Below the pieces are notes generated by a model. It searched no databases and was not told the DNA's origin. It saw only the letters and a program-made list of their open reading frames with translations. A program made the translations under genes and the position numbers. 47,715 bases of DNA from Rubrivivax sp. Lineage in GTDB: Bacteria > Pseudomonadota > Gammaproteobacteria > Burkholderiales > Burkholderiaceae_C. Numbering within the stretch: position 1 is the stretch's first letter; each line of letters starts with the position of its first letter. The stretch spans positions 1 to 47,715 of the forward strand of contig JAHCKS010000034.1 of the NCBI GenBank assembly GCA_026125665.1, written 5' to 3'. This document shows positions 1-8,242 of the stretch, piece after piece.

Positions 1-1364
1 CGGCCTGGCGCGCGCGCGGGCTGGCGCCGGGTGAGCCGGTGGCGGTGAAGCTGCCCGACGGCATCGACTGGGTCGTGGCCTGGCTCGGCGTGCTGTGGGC
101 GGGCGGCGTGGCCGTCGGCGTGAACGCGCGCGTCGGTGCCGGTGAATGGCGCACGATGCTCGAGGAGGCGGGCTTCGCCTTCGTGGTCGTCGAGGGCGAC
201 GGCGACGAGGCGACGCCCGCGGCGTTGCGCGACCGCCTCGTGCCGCTGGCCGAGGCGCGCCGCGCCTGGCATGCCGCCGCCCCGTGCGCGCCGGTGGCGC
301 GCGCCGACGAGGCGCCGGCCTTCTGGGTGCACTCGTCGGGCACGTCGGGGCGGCCGAAGGCGGTGGTGCACGCGCAGCGCGCGCTGCGCTCGATCGCGCA
401 GGTGTCGGTGCAGCGCCTGGGGCTCGGGCCCGGGGATCGGCTGCTGGCGAGCTCGCGGCTGTTCTTCACCTACCCGCTCGTCAACGTGCTGCTGGCCGGC
501 CTGCGCATCGGCGCCACCGTGCTGCTCGACCCGGCGTGGCCTAACGCGGCGTCGCTCGCGGCGACGGTGCACGTGCTCGCGCCGACCGTGCTCTTCAGCG
601 TGCCGACGCTGTACCGCGACCTGCTGCGCGAGGGCCATGCCGCGGCGCTGCGCGCGGCGGGCGTGCGGCTGGGCGTGAGCGCCGGCGAGCCGATGCCGGC
701 GCGGCTGGCGCGCGCCTGGCTCGAAGCCACCGGCGCGCCCCTCATCGACGGCTACGGCACCTCGGAGACGCTGGTGCTGGCGCTGACGGGCTCGCCCGGA
801 GAGGCCGGCCCGGCGGCCGGCGACGAAACGCCGGGCGCCACGGTCGCGCTGGCGCCGTCGCCGGGCATCGGCGTGCGTGCGCTCGACGCGGCGGCGGCGG
901 CGGCCGGCGAGCCCACGCGCCTCGTCTTCGACGCCCCGACACGGGCCCTCGGCTACCACGACCGCCCGGCCGCCGTGGCCGAGGCCTTCCTCGCCGACGG
1001 CACGTTCAGCCCGGCGGACCTGTTCGTGGCGGCCGGCGCGGGGCAGTGGCGCTTCGCCGGCCGCGACGATTCGCTCGTCAAGCTGCGCGGGCGCTGGGTG
1101 GACCTGGTGGCGCTGGAGCAGCGGCTGCTGTCCGAGGTGGGCGAGTTGCGCGAAGCCGCCGCCGTGCGCGTGGCCGACGCCGACGGGCTGGAGGCAGTGG
1201 CCTTCTTCTACGTCGCCGACGACCCGGCGCGCGCCGCGGGGCACCTGGCCGAGCGCATCGCCGCGCTGCCGCCGCACCAGCGGCCGCAACGCTGCCAGCC
1301 GCTGCCGGCGCTGCCGCGCACCGGCACCGGCAAGCTGCTGCGCCGCGAACTGGCCGTGCCATGA
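1..1364 (+). CDS. Aryl/acyl-CoA ligase (AMP-binding), 5' end cut
   Basis: An adenylate-forming acyl-CoA synthetase whose N-terminus lies left of the window: the frame is open from base 3, so the GTG at 39 is probably internal. Visible family motifs are the phosphate-binding loop SSGTSGRPKAVVH, the GYGTSET motif, the hinge region FAGRDDSLVKLRGRW and the C-terminal PRTGTGKLLRREL with the expected catalytic lysine. The overall pattern resembles the benzoate-CoA ligase branch, which activates aromatic acids with ATP and CoA, but the substrate-pocket segments differ from classical benzoate-CoA ligase, so the substrate is open. The stop overlaps the next start (ATGA), implying translational coupling to the DUF2249 gene. 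The family assignment is secure; the substrate is inference. Confidence 0.85.
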   Translation, partial: AWRARGLAPGEPVAVKLPDGIDWVVAWLGVLWAGGVAVGVNARVGAGEWRTMLEEAGFAFVVVEGDGDEATPAALRDRLVPLAEARRAWHAAAPCAPVARADEAPAFWVHSSGTSGRPKAVVHAQRALRSIAQVSVQRLGLGPGDRLLASSRLFFTYPLVNVLLAGLRIGATVLLDPAWPNAASLAATVHVLAPTVLFSVPTLYRDLLREGHAAALRAAGVRLGVSAGEPMPARLARAWLEATGAPLIDGYGTSETLVLALTGSPGEAGPAAGDETPGATVALAPSPGIGVRALDAAAAAAGEPTRLVFDAPTRALGYHDRPAAVAEAFLADGTFSPADLFVAAGAGQWRFAGRDDSLVKLRGRWVDLVALEQRLLSEVGELREAAAVRVADADGLEAVAFFYVADDPARAAGHLAERIAALPPHQRPQRCQPLPALPRTGTGKLLRRELAVP

Positions 1365-1639
1365 ACACGCAAGGCGGTCCGGCCAAGGTCTGGCGCGAAG
1401 GCGACGGCGTGCACATCGACGTGCGCGGCCTGCCACCGCCGCAGCCGCTGACGCAGGTCCTGCGGCTGGTGATGGAGATCGCCGAAGCGCCGCCGGCACC
1501 CGGCGGCGCCGTCATCGTGCACCTCGACCGCGACCCCGTGCTGCTGTACCCCGAGCTCGTGCAGCTCGGCTGGTGGGCCGACCGCGTCACCGGTGAACCC
1601 GGCGAGGTGCGGTTGCGCCTGGCGCCTGCGGCCGGCTGA
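1361..1639 (+). CDS. DUF2249 domain protein
   Basis: Small protein of 92 residues. The stretch IDVRGLPPPQPL followed by an LDRDPVLLYPELVQLGW segment is characteristic of DUF2249 proteins, which have a compact TusA-like fold with a conserved D-R-PP-P motif near the N-terminus. Members are typically encoded beside hemerythrins, NnrS-like membrane proteins and Rrf2 regulators in denitrifiers, exactly as here, but their biochemical role is unknown. The ATG overlaps the stop of the ligase gene by the ATGA arrangement, and the next gene starts 18 bases after its stop, so it sits inside an operon. The domain assignment rests on motif recognition only. Confidence 0.8.
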   Translation: MNTQGGPAKVWREGDGVHIDVRGLPPPQPLTQVLRLVMEIAEAPPAPGGAVIVHLDRDPVLLYPELVQLGWWADRVTGEPGEVRLRLAPAAG

Positions 1640-1657
1640 CGAAGCCGCGAGGACGGC

Positions 1658-3088
1658 GTGAGCCCCTCATACCCGAGTGTGCAGCGCGAGGGTTCCCCAG
1701 TGCCCCCGCCGGCTCCGGCCCGGGCCCCGCCGCGGCGCCTGGGCGGCACGTTCCTCGCCGGCTCGGGCGGGCGCCTGCTGCCGGCGGCGGTGCCGTTCGG
1801 CTACTTCGGCGCCGCCGTGCTGTTCCAGGCCTGGGCCTGGGTGGCGCTGGCCTTTGGCGCCCCGGCCTGGGCCGACGGGCCGGGCGGCCTCGGCTGGCCA
1901 CTGGCCGCGCTGCACGCCGTCACGCTCGGCGTGCTCGCCTGCAGCGCGATGGGCGCGAGCCTGCAGATGCTGCCGGTGGCAACGCGCCAGCCCCTCGTGC
2001 GCGCCGGGCTGGCCGGCTGGCCGGGCCTGCTGCTCGTGCCCGGCACCCTGGGCATCACGCTCGGCATGGGGCTGGCACGGCCGCTCTGGCTGGCCGCCGG
2101 CGCCGGGGTGGCGGGCGTGGCGCTCGCCGGTTGGGGCGTGCTGCTCGCACTGAACCTGCGCGGCGCACACGGCATGCCCGGGGTCGTGCTGCACGGCTGG
2201 GGCGCGCTCGGCGCCCTCGTGCTGCTGCTGGTGAGCGCCGGTGCGCTCGTGGCGCTGTGGCTCGGCGTGCCGCCCTGGGGCCGCACGAGCGGCCGGGCGC
2301 TGCACCTGGCCGCCGGCGTGTTCGGCGTCATGGGCCTGCTGGTGCTCGGCCTGTCGACCATCCTGCTGCCGATGTTCGCGATCGGCCCGGTGCCCGCCGA
2401 GCGCGTGCAGCTGGCCGGCGGCGCCGCGGGCGCGCTGGCCGTGGCGCTGGCAGCGATCGCGGCGTTCCTGCCGGGCACACCGGCGCTCGGCCTGCGCGCC
2501 GCGGCGCTGACCTGCGGCGTGCTCGCGCTGGCGCTGCACCTGCGCACGATGCGGCGCACGCTGCGCGAGGGCCTGCGCAAGGACCTGGGCGGCACCGGCA
2601 CGCTGCTGCAGGTGGCCTGGGCAGCGGCGGCTTGCACGCTCGCGCTCGGCGCCGTCGTCGTCGCGCTCGACGCGCTCGACGCGGCGGCGCTCGCCGGCCC
2701 CGAGGGCGCCGGCAGCCCGGCGGGCGGCGGCAGCGAAGCCGGCCGCACCGCGGGCCGGCTCTTCGTCGTCGCCGCCGTGGCGGGGTGGCTGCTCACGTTC
2801 CTCATCGGCGTGCTGCACCGCATCCTGCCGTTCCTGGCGGCGATGCACGCCGCACGCGGCCAGCGCCGCGGGCCGACGCCTTCGATGCTGACGCTCGAGC
2901 CGGCGCTCGCGCTGCACCGGCGCGCCCACCTCGCGGCGCTGGCGCTGCTGTTGCTGGGCACGGCGCTGCGCTCGGCGCCGGTGCTGTGGGCGGCCGCGGC
3001 CGCGGGCCTGGCCGGCGCGCTCGCCTTCGCCGCCTTCTTCGCCGTGCTGTGCCGCCGCCTGGTGCACGAGCAGCGCAGCGGCGGTTGA
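1658..3088 (+). CDS. Polytopic membrane protein, heme-copper-oxidase-like
   Basis: A 476-residue integral membrane protein with about a dozen hydrophobic helices. GTG start after a GAGGA-like ribosome binding sequence. Several helices begin or end with histidine (HAVTLGVLACS, HGWGALGALV, HLAAGVFGVMG, HRILPFLAAMH), a pattern reminiscent of distant NnrS or heme-copper oxidase subunit I relatives found with NO-response genes. A proline- and alanine-rich cytoplasmic N-terminus of about 30 residues precedes the first helix. Neighbours are DUF2249, hemerythrin and, further on, NsrR and a second membrane protein with similar histidine placement. A haem- or NO-related role is inference from context; no enzyme function can be read from the sequence. 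Confidence 0.7.
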   Translation: MSPSYPSVQREGSPVPPPAPARAPPRRLGGTFLAGSGGRLLPAAVPFGYFGAAVLFQAWAWVALAFGAPAWADGPGGLGWPLAALHAVTLGVLACSAMGASLQMLPVATRQPLVRAGLAGWPGLLLVPGTLGITLGMGLARPLWLAAGAGVAGVALAGWGVLLALNLRGAHGMPGVVLHGWGALGALVLLLVSAGALVALWLGVPPWGRTSGRALHLAAGVFGVMGLLVLGLSTILLPMFAIGPVPAERVQLAGGAAGALAVALAAIAAFLPGTPALGLRAAALTCGVLALALHLRTMRRTLREGLRKDLGGTGTLLQVAWAAAACTLALGAVVVALDALDAAALAGPEGAGSPAGGGSEAGRTAGRLFVVAAVAGWLLTFLIGVLHRILPFLAAMHAARGQRRGPTPSMLTLEPALALHRRAHLAALALLLLGTALRSAPVLWAAAAAGLAGALAFAAFFAVLCRRLVHEQRSGG

Positions 3089-3098
3089 ACTGCGACAA
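3085..3098 (+). promoter_or_regulatory. Weak FNR/Dnr-like box before hemerythrin gene
   Basis: TTGAA-CTGC-GACAA matches the FNR/Dnr consensus TTGAT-N4-ATCAA at 7 of 10 positions. It overlaps the stop of the membrane-protein gene. Its centre is about 41 bases before the start site predicted from a TAACCT -10-like hexamer at 3121-3126, the usual class II activator spacing. Spacing is the best support; the match itself is modest. Confidence 0.35.
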
Positions 3099-3134
3099 GG
3101 GCAGGCGGCGCGCCGCACCCTAACCTCGGGCGCC

Positions 3135-3617
3135 ATGATGGATGCCACCCGCCACGTTCCGCGCGCCCTCGACGACGAGCACCGTGCGCTGCTCGAGCTG
3201 CTCGGCCGCCTCGAGACCGCGCTCGTGCGGCGCGACCTCGCGGCGTGGCCGGCGCTGGCCCGCTCGCTGCTGCCGCAGCTCGAGCGCGAGGTGGCGCGCC
3301 ACTTCGACTTCGAGGAGCACGAGCTCTTCCCGCGCCTGGCCGAGGCCGGCGACGGCGCCATGGCGGCGTTGCTGACCGAGGAGCACGAGAGCATCCGCGC
3401 CGTCGTCGCCGAGCTGCTGCCGGCGGCGCGCGCGACGGCCGCGGCGGCGGTACCGGGCGGCGGCGAGGCCGAGCCGTTCCACCGGCTCGCGCTCGAGCTC
3501 GTCGAGCGGCAGGTCGCGCACATCCAGAAGGAGACGATGGCGCTGCTGCCGCTGCTGGAGGACCTGCTCGACGACGACACCGACCGTCGCCTCGCCTTCG
3601 CCTACGCTGAGGGCTGA
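3135..3617 (+). CDS. Hemerythrin HHE domain protein
   Basis: A 160-residue hemerythrin-like protein. The iron-ligand pattern is visible: DDEHRALLELL near residue 14, HFDFEEHELFPRL in the middle, EEHESIRAVV, and a late H-x3-E (AHIQKETMALLP). Such cytoplasmic di-iron four-helix proteins bind O2 or NO and, as in YtfE/RIC and DnrN, take part in repair of nitrosylated iron-sulfur centres. It lies between a putative NO-related membrane protein and a GNAT gene, in the same direction, and one of two hemerythrins in this NsrR-linked cluster. A possible anaerobic activator box lies just upstream. Assignment to the HHE family is firm; the NO role is inferred from neighbours. Confidence 0.88.
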   Translation: MMDATRHVPRALDDEHRALLELLGRLETALVRRDLAAWPALARSLLPQLEREVARHFDFEEHELFPRLAEAGDGAMAALLTEEHESIRAVVAELLPAARATAAAAVPGGGEAEPFHRLALELVERQVAHIQKETMALLPLLEDLLDDDTDRRLAFAYAEG

Positions 3618-3651
3618 CGCACGGCGCGCCGGCACCCCGAGGAGACCCGAG

Positions 3652-4746
3652 ATGGCCATGCCCGTGCACCGCCCCGCCGCGATGACGCCTGCGGTGGCGA
3701 TCCGCCCGCTCGCCGCCACCGACCTCGACGCCGTGGTGGCCCTCGACGCCGCGAGCCACGGCCAGGCGCGGCGCGACTACATCGAACGGCGCCTGCGCGC
3801 GGCGCAACGCGAGAGCGGCCTGCACGTGCAGTTCGCGGCGGTGGACGCGGCCGCGGCGCCGGGCGGCGGCGCCGGCGGCCTGCTCGGCTTCATGCTCGCG
3901 CGCGTGCTCGCCGGCGAGTTCGGCCGGCGCCGGCCCGCACTGCGGCTGGAGCTGCTGGGCGTGCGTGCCGAACACCGCGGCGCCGGCATCGGCCGCCGCC
4001 TGCACGAGGCGGTGTCGCAGTGGGCGCAGCGGCACGGCTGCACCGAGCTGCGCAGCGCGGCCGACTGGCGCCATCACGCGGTGCTCGGCTGGTTCGACGC
4101 GATGGGCTTCCGGCTGGCAAGCGAGCGCATCGTCGAGTGCAGCGTCGAGGGTGGCCGCTGGCACCCCGGCCGCGACGAGCCGGCCGGCGCGGTGCCTGGG
4201 GACGAGGACGCCCCCGGCGGCGCGGCGGCACGCGAGATCGACTACGGCCGCCGCGAGGCGCTCGCCACCAACGACTACGAGCGCGCGGCGCGCGACGGGG
4301 CCGACGTGCGCTCGATGTCCGCCGCCGATCTCGACGCCGTCGTGCGCATCGACCGCCGCATCACCGGCGCCGACCGGCGCGAGTACATCGCCGCACGCCT
4401 GGCCGAGGCGCTGGCCGAGTCGGGCGTGCGCGTGTCGCTGGCCGCGTTCTGCGAAGGCACGCCGGCCGGCTACCTGATGGCCCGCGCCGACCTCGGCGAC
4501 TACGGCCGCACCGAGCCGGTGGCGGTGATCGACACGCTCGGCGTCGACCCCGACTTCGCGCATCGCGGCATCGGCCAGGCCCTGCTGTCGCAGCTCTTCG
4601 CCAACCTCGGCGCGCTGCGCGTCGAGCGCGTCGAGACCCTCGTGCCGTACGACGCCGCGGCGCTGGCGGAGTTCTTCCGCCGCTCGGGTTTTGCACCCGC
4701 CCAGCGCCTGGCCTTCGTGCGACGGCTGGACAATGCAAAGCCATGA
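3652..4746 (+). CDS. Tandem GNAT N-acetyltransferase
   Basis: A 364-residue protein containing two GNAT acetyltransferase domains. The first spans roughly residues 12-165, with the acetyl-CoA loop read as RGAGIGRRLHEA. The second spans about 210-360, with RGIGQALLSQLF. Both domains begin with a similar RPL/RSM...DLDAVV..D motif and an RR(D/E)YI segment, so the protein arose by internal duplication. A linker of some 45 residues separates them. Start ATG follows a GGAG Shine-Dalgarno sequence. The stop overlaps the start of the MIP18-like gene (ATGA), so the two are co-translated. The acceptor substrate cannot be read from sequence; a link to NO stress is by association only. Confidence 0.85.
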   Translation: MAMPVHRPAAMTPAVAIRPLAATDLDAVVALDAASHGQARRDYIERRLRAAQRESGLHVQFAAVDAAAAPGGGAGGLLGFMLARVLAGEFGRRRPALRLELLGVRAEHRGAGIGRRLHEAVSQWAQRHGCTELRSAADWRHHAVLGWFDAMGFRLASERIVECSVEGGRWHPGRDEPAGAVPGDEDAPGGAAAREIDYGRREALATNDYERAARDGADVRSMSAADLDAVVRIDRRITGADRREYIAARLAEALAESGVRVSLAAFCEGTPAGYLMARADLGDYGRTEPVAVIDTLGVDPDFAHRGIGQALLSQLFANLGALRVERVETLVPYDAAALAEFFRRSGFAPAQRLAFVRRLDNAKP

Positions 4747-5108
4747 CGGCCGGCGAACCCGCACCCGACGGCGCCATCGATCCCTGCGGGCTGCCGGGCG
4801 AGGCGCAGCTGCTGGACACCCTGCGCCAGGTGATGGACCCCGAGGCGGGGATGAACATCGTCGATCTGGGGCTCGTCTACGGCATCGAATCGGGCGCGGC
4901 CGCGAGGCCGGGCGTCAGGGTGGCGATGACGATGACGAGCGCGGCCTGCCCGATGGCCGACCTGATCGTCGACCAGGTGCACGACGCGCTCGCCGCGGCG
5001 CTGCCGGCCGGCACGCCGGTGCAGGTGGACATCGTGTGGGACCCGCCGTGGACGCCCGAGCGGATGAGCGGCCTGGCGCGCGAACACTTCGGCTGGGCAC
5101 CCCGTTGA
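4743..5108 (+). CDS. MIP18/PaaD-like (DUF59) protein
   Basis: A 121-residue protein of the MIP18 (DUF59) family. It shows the typical DPEAGMNIVDLGLVYGI core, followed by a SAACPMADLI segment carrying the conserved cysteine and an IVWDPPWTPERMS motif. Family members (SufT, PaaD, the MIP18 component of eukaryotic CIA) help assemble or deliver iron-sulfur clusters. ATGA overlap upstream and TTGA overlap downstream place it in a tightly coupled run with the GNAT gene and a membrane protein. Together with two hemerythrins and NsrR this suggests Fe-S maintenance under nitrosative or anaerobic conditions; that role is inference. Confidence 0.85.
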   Translation: MTAGEPAPDGAIDPCGLPGEAQLLDTLRQVMDPEAGMNIVDLGLVYGIESGAAARPGVRVAMTMTSAACPMADLIVDQVHDALAAALPAGTPVQVDIVWDPPWTPERMSGLAREHFGWAPR

Positions 5109-6223
5109 GCGCTGCGGCCCCGCCCGCCGATGCGGCGCGGCGCCGCGTCGCCTGGGAGCGGCTGCCGCTGCTCGTCCTCGGTTTCGTCGCGCTGGCGGCG
5201 GGCGTCGGCGCGGGGCTGGCACGGCTCGGCTGGCGCGTGCCCGAAGCCGCCGCGGCGGCGGCGGCGCTGCACGGGCCGCTGATGGTGTGCGGCTTCTTCG
5301 GCGTCGTCATCTCGCTCGAGCGCGCCGTCGCGGTGGGGCGCGCTTGGGCCTACGCGGCACCGCTGGCGGCGGGCCTCGGCACGGCCGCAGCAATGCACGG
5401 CGCCGCCGCGGCGACGTCGTGGCTCTACCTGGCCGGCAGCGCCTTGCTGCTCGTCGCCTCGCTCGTGGTGCTGTACCGCCAGCGCGAGGGCTTCACGCTC
5501 GTCATCGCGCTGGCCGCCGCCTGCTGGACGCTGGGCACGCTGCACTGGGCACTCGGCTCGCCGGTGCACGAGGCGGTGCCGTGGTGGCTGGCGTTCCTCG
5601 TCTTCACGATCGCCGGCGAGCGGCTCGAGCTGTCGCGCTTCATGCCGCCCTCGCCGGGCGCCAGGCGGCTCTTCGCCGGCGTCGCCGCGCTGGCCGGCGC
5701 GGGCCTCGTGCTGCCGGCCTCCTGGGGCGCCTGGGGGGTGCGCGTCTTCGGCATCGCGCTCGTGGCGCTGGCGGCGTGGCTGCTGCGCCACGACATCGCA
5801 CGGCGCACGGTGCGCCAGCGTGGCCTCACGCGCTACATCGCCGCCTGCCTGCTGGCGGGTTATGCATGGCTGGCACTCGGCGGCGCAGTGATCGCGGCCG
5901 CCGGCCTGGCGCCCGGCGGCGTGGCCTACGACGTCGCGCTGCACGCGCTGCTGCTCGGTTTCGTCTTCTCGATGGTCTTCGGCCACGCGCCGATCATCTT
6001 CCCGGCCGTGCTGCGCGTGGCGGTGCCGTACGACGCGCTCTTCTATGCCCCGCTCGTGCTGCTGCACGCCTCGGTGGTGCTGCGCGTCGCCGGCGGCGCC
6101 GCCGGTGAGTTCGACCTGCGGCGCTGGAGCGCGATGCTGTCGGCGCTGGCCCTGCTCGGCTTCATCGGCGTCATGCTGCGCGCGGTGCGCAGCACACGCA
6201 AGCGCCGGCCGGCGGCCGGCTGA
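5105..6223 (+). CDS. Polytopic membrane protein, NnrS-like neighbourhood
   Basis: A 372-residue protein with about ten to twelve transmembrane helices. The best start is TTG at 5105, overlapping the previous stop, because hydrophobic sequence begins about 20 residues later and no closer ATG fits. Histidines sit at helix ends (HGPLMVCGFFGVVISLERA, HWALGSPVHEAVPWW, HALLLGFVFSMVFGHAPIIF), again reminiscent of NnrS or heme-binding membrane proteins and similar in layout to the membrane protein at 1658. It is the last gene before the nsrR promoter. Membrane location is clear; haem or NO binding is a hypothesis. Confidence 0.7.
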   Translation: MSAAAPPADAARRRVAWERLPLLVLGFVALAAGVGAGLARLGWRVPEAAAAAAALHGPLMVCGFFGVVISLERAVAVGRAWAYAAPLAAGLGTAAAMHGAAAATSWLYLAGSALLLVASLVVLYRQREGFTLVIALAAACWTLGTLHWALGSPVHEAVPWWLAFLVFTIAGERLELSRFMPPSPGARRLFAGVAALAGAGLVLPASWGAWGVRVFGIALVALAAWLLRHDIARRTVRQRGLTRYIAACLLAGYAWLALGGAVIAAAGLAPGGVAYDVALHALLLGFVFSMVFGHAPIIFPAVLRVAVPYDALFYAPLVLLHASVVLRVAGGAAGEFDLRRWSAMLSALALLGFIGVMLRAVRSTRKRRPAAG

Positions 6224-6277
6224 CCGGGCTTGGCGCGGTCTGTCGGCCGCGGTCCGGGCACGGCCGGCATCGTGGCC

Positions 6278-6317
6278 TGGACCGGTCACCGCAAAAGCGG
6301 TACAGTGTGTGCATCTT
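6278..6317 (+). promoter_or_regulatory. nsrR promoter with NsrR-like half-site
   Basis: A sigma70-like pair TGGACC (6278-6283) and TACAGT (6301-6306) is separated by 17 bases. Immediately downstream, TGCATCTT at 6310-6317 matches eight contiguous bases of the NsrR half-site consensus (AAGATGCATTT, reverse orientation). It lies where bound repressor would block initiation, suggesting autoregulation of nsrR. The nsrR ATG is at 6333. Confidence 0.5.
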
Positions 6318-6332
6318 TTGGGGAAGAGGTCG

Positions 6333-6866
6333 ATGCGTCTTGCCGAGTACACCGACTACACGCTGCGCGTGCTGATGTACTGCGCCGCGCATGCCGGCAC
6401 GCGCGTGACCGTGGCCGAGCTCGCCCAGCGCCACGCGGTGTCGAAGAACCACCTGATGAAGATCGTCAACGACCTGGCGCGGCGCGGCCTGATCGAGACG
6501 ACACGCGGGCGCGGCGGCGGGCTGCGGCTGCTCGCCGACCCGGCGCGCCTGCGCATCGGCGACGTCGTGCGCGACTGCGAGACCGACTTCCGCCTCGTCG
6601 AGTGCTTCGACGCCGCCGGCAACGAGTGCACGCTCGCGCCCGGCTGCCGGCTGAAGCACCTGTTCGGCACCGCGCTGGCGGCGTTCTTCGCCGCGCTCGA
6701 CGGCGCGACGCTGGCCGACCTCGTCGCGCCGGCCCCGGCGCGCGGCGGCCGGCCCCCCGGCGGCCCGTCTCAGCGCGTCACGCCGGTGCCCGTGCGCCTG
6801 CCACCCGCACGGCGGCCGCGTACGCCGCGCATCGCCGCAGCGGTGCCCGCGCCCACGCGTGGATGA
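6333..6866 (+). CDS. nsrR: Rrf2-family NO-sensing repressor NsrR
   Basis: A 177-residue Rrf2 regulator. The N-terminal winged helix contains [21 protein letters not shown] and the wing RGRGGGLRL. The three cluster cysteines are Cys91, Cys99 and Cys105 in the segment [17 protein letters not shown], typical of the [2Fe-2S]/[4Fe-4S] NO sensor NsrR rather than IscR. The segment [18 protein letters not shown] is also NsrR-like. NsrR represses NO-detoxification genes and is released when NO attacks the cluster. The C-terminal 35 residues are an arginine/proline-rich tail not usual in the family. The following hemerythrin gene begins at the stop. ATG 6333 chosen by homology, with a GAGG ribosome binding site. 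Confidence 0.88.
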   Translation: MRLAEYTDYTLRVLMYCAAHAGTRVTVAELAQRHAVSKNHLMKIVNDLARRGLIETTRGRGGGLRLLADPARLRIGDVVRDCETDFRLVECFDAAGNECTLAPGCRLKHLFGTALAAFFAALDGATLADLVAPAPARGGRPPGGPSQRVTPVPVRLPPARRPRTPRIAAAVPAPTRG

Positions 6867-6870
6867 CGCC

Positions 6871-7419
6871 ATGGCCTCGACGATGTCCATCGCCGCGCCC
6901 GGCACCGCCGCCGTCGGCTTCGACACGCCGCTGGCGATGCTGGGGGAGTGCCACCGCCGCGTCGAGCGGCAGTGCGCCACGCTCGAGCGGCTCGTGCCGC
7001 ACCTGGCCGCGCACGGCAGCGACGCCGCGGCGCGCGAGGCCGCCGAGGCCGTGCTGCGCTACTTCGACCAGGCGGCGCCCAACCACCACGCCGACGAGGA
7101 ACAGGACCTGTTCCCGGCGCTGCTCGAGTCGATGGCCGGCTCGGACGCCGTGTGCCTGCGCGAGATCATCACCTCGCTGCGGGCCGACCACCGCGAGCTC
7201 GACCACCGCTGGGCCGCGCTGCGGCGCACGCTGCAGGCCGTCGCCGCCGCGCAGCCCGCCACGCTGGAGGCCGCCGACGTGCAGGCGTTCGCCGCGCTGT
7301 ACGCGCGCCATATCGAGCGCGAGGAGGGCGAACTGCTGCCGATGGCCGACCGGCTGCTCGGCGCCGGCGAGCTCGAGCGCATCGGCCACGCGATGCAGCG
7401 CCGCCGCGGCCTCGCCTGA
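6871..7419 (+). CDS. Hemerythrin HHE domain protein
   Basis: A second hemerythrin-like protein, 182 residues from ATG 6871; an in-frame GTG at 6859 overlapping the nsrR stop is an alternative. Ligand motifs: [42 protein letters not shown] and [15 protein letters not shown], fitting the H...HxxxE...H...HxxxE pattern of a di-iron four-helix bundle. Directly behind nsrR it is likely in the same transcript, and therefore NO-responsive. Sequence differs considerably from the 3135 hemerythrin, so the two are not a recent duplication. Probable role: NO or O2 binding, or Fe-S repair. Confidence 0.88.
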   Translation: MASTMSIAAPGTAAVGFDTPLAMLGECHRRVERQCATLERLVPHLAAHGSDAAAREAAEAVLRYFDQAAPNHHADEEQDLFPALLESMAGSDAVCLREIITSLRADHRELDHRWAALRRTLQAVAAAQPATLEAADVQAFAALYARHIEREEGELLPMADRLLGAGELERIGHAMQRRRGLA

Positions 7420-7693
7420 AGGCGCCCGGCCCGATGGTGCCAACGAAGCAAACCCATGCTTCAGGCCGGCAAGAGCACGGATGCGGCATCGGGTCGTGGT
7501 GTGTCTTGCGTGCGGCGCCGCGGAAGGGGGTCGGCCACATCGGCCGGCGCGCCCCCGCTCGCACGATTGTCGACTCGACGGCGCCGCCAAGCGAACTGCC
7601 CGCGTGCGCCGGCCGCGGCGCAGGCAAAATGGCCAGGCCGGCCTGCGCGGCCCGGCACCCGCCACCTCAGCGACCCCACCCCCGGACCACCGG

Positions 7694-8242
7694 ATGACGC
7701 AATCGTCGTCGCGCGCCAGCCAACGCGAGCTCGGCCGCCACTCCTACAGCCGGGAGGACCTGCTGGCCTGCGGCCACGGCGAGCTCTTCGGGCCGGGCAA
7801 CGCGCGCCTGCCGCTGCCGAACATGCTGATGTTCGACCGCATCGTGCACGTCGACGACACCGGCGGCGCGCACGGCAAGGGGCGCATCGAGGCCGAGCTC
7901 GACATCCGGCCCGACCTGTGGTTCTTCGGCTGCCACTTCGAGACCGACCCGGTGATGCCCGGCTGCCTGGGGCTCGATGCGCTGTGGCAGCTGGTGGGCT
8001 TCTGGCTCGGCTGGCGCGGCAACCCGGGGCGAGGGCGGGCGCTGGGCGCCGGCGAGATCAGGTTCTCCGGCCAGGTGCTGCCGCGCACGGGCAAGGTCGG
8101 CTACCAGCTCGACCTCAAGCGCGTCATCGAGCGCAAGCTCGTGATGGGCATCGCCGACGGCCGCGTGCTGGCCGACGGCCGCGAGATCTACACCGCCACC
8201 GACCTGAAGGTGGGCCTGTTCACCTCCACCGAGGACTTCTGA
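7694..8242 (+). CDS. fabA: 3-hydroxydecanoyl-ACP dehydratase/isomerase
   Basis: A 182-residue FabA. It dehydrates 3-hydroxydecanoyl-ACP and isomerises trans-2- to cis-3-decenoyl-ACP, the branch point of anaerobic unsaturated fatty acid synthesis. The active-site segment [23 protein letters not shown] region carries the catalytic His and the downstream Asp; PNMLMFDRI and [11 protein letters not shown] are further family signatures. Length is close to the usual 170-180. The 274 bases before it hold no other gene and presumably its promoter. Its TGA overlaps the fabB ATG by one base, the standard fabAB operon arrangement. Cytoplasmic, type II fatty acid synthase. Confidence 0.95.
   Translation: MTQSSSRASQRELGRHSYSREDLLACGHGELFGPGNARLPLPNMLMFDRIVHVDDTGGAHGKGRIEAELDIRPDLWFFGCHFETDPVMPGCLGLDALWQLVGFWLGWRGNPGRGRALGAGEIRFSGQVLPRTGKVGYQLDLKRVIERKLVMGIADGRVLADGREIYTATDLKVGLFTSTEDF

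Noticed and set aside
1801-4764. Long minus-strand ORF of 987 codons
   Set aside because: It is opposite four well-supported plus-strand genes and encodes low-complexity Arg/Ala/Pro sequence typical of shadow frames in GC-rich DNA.
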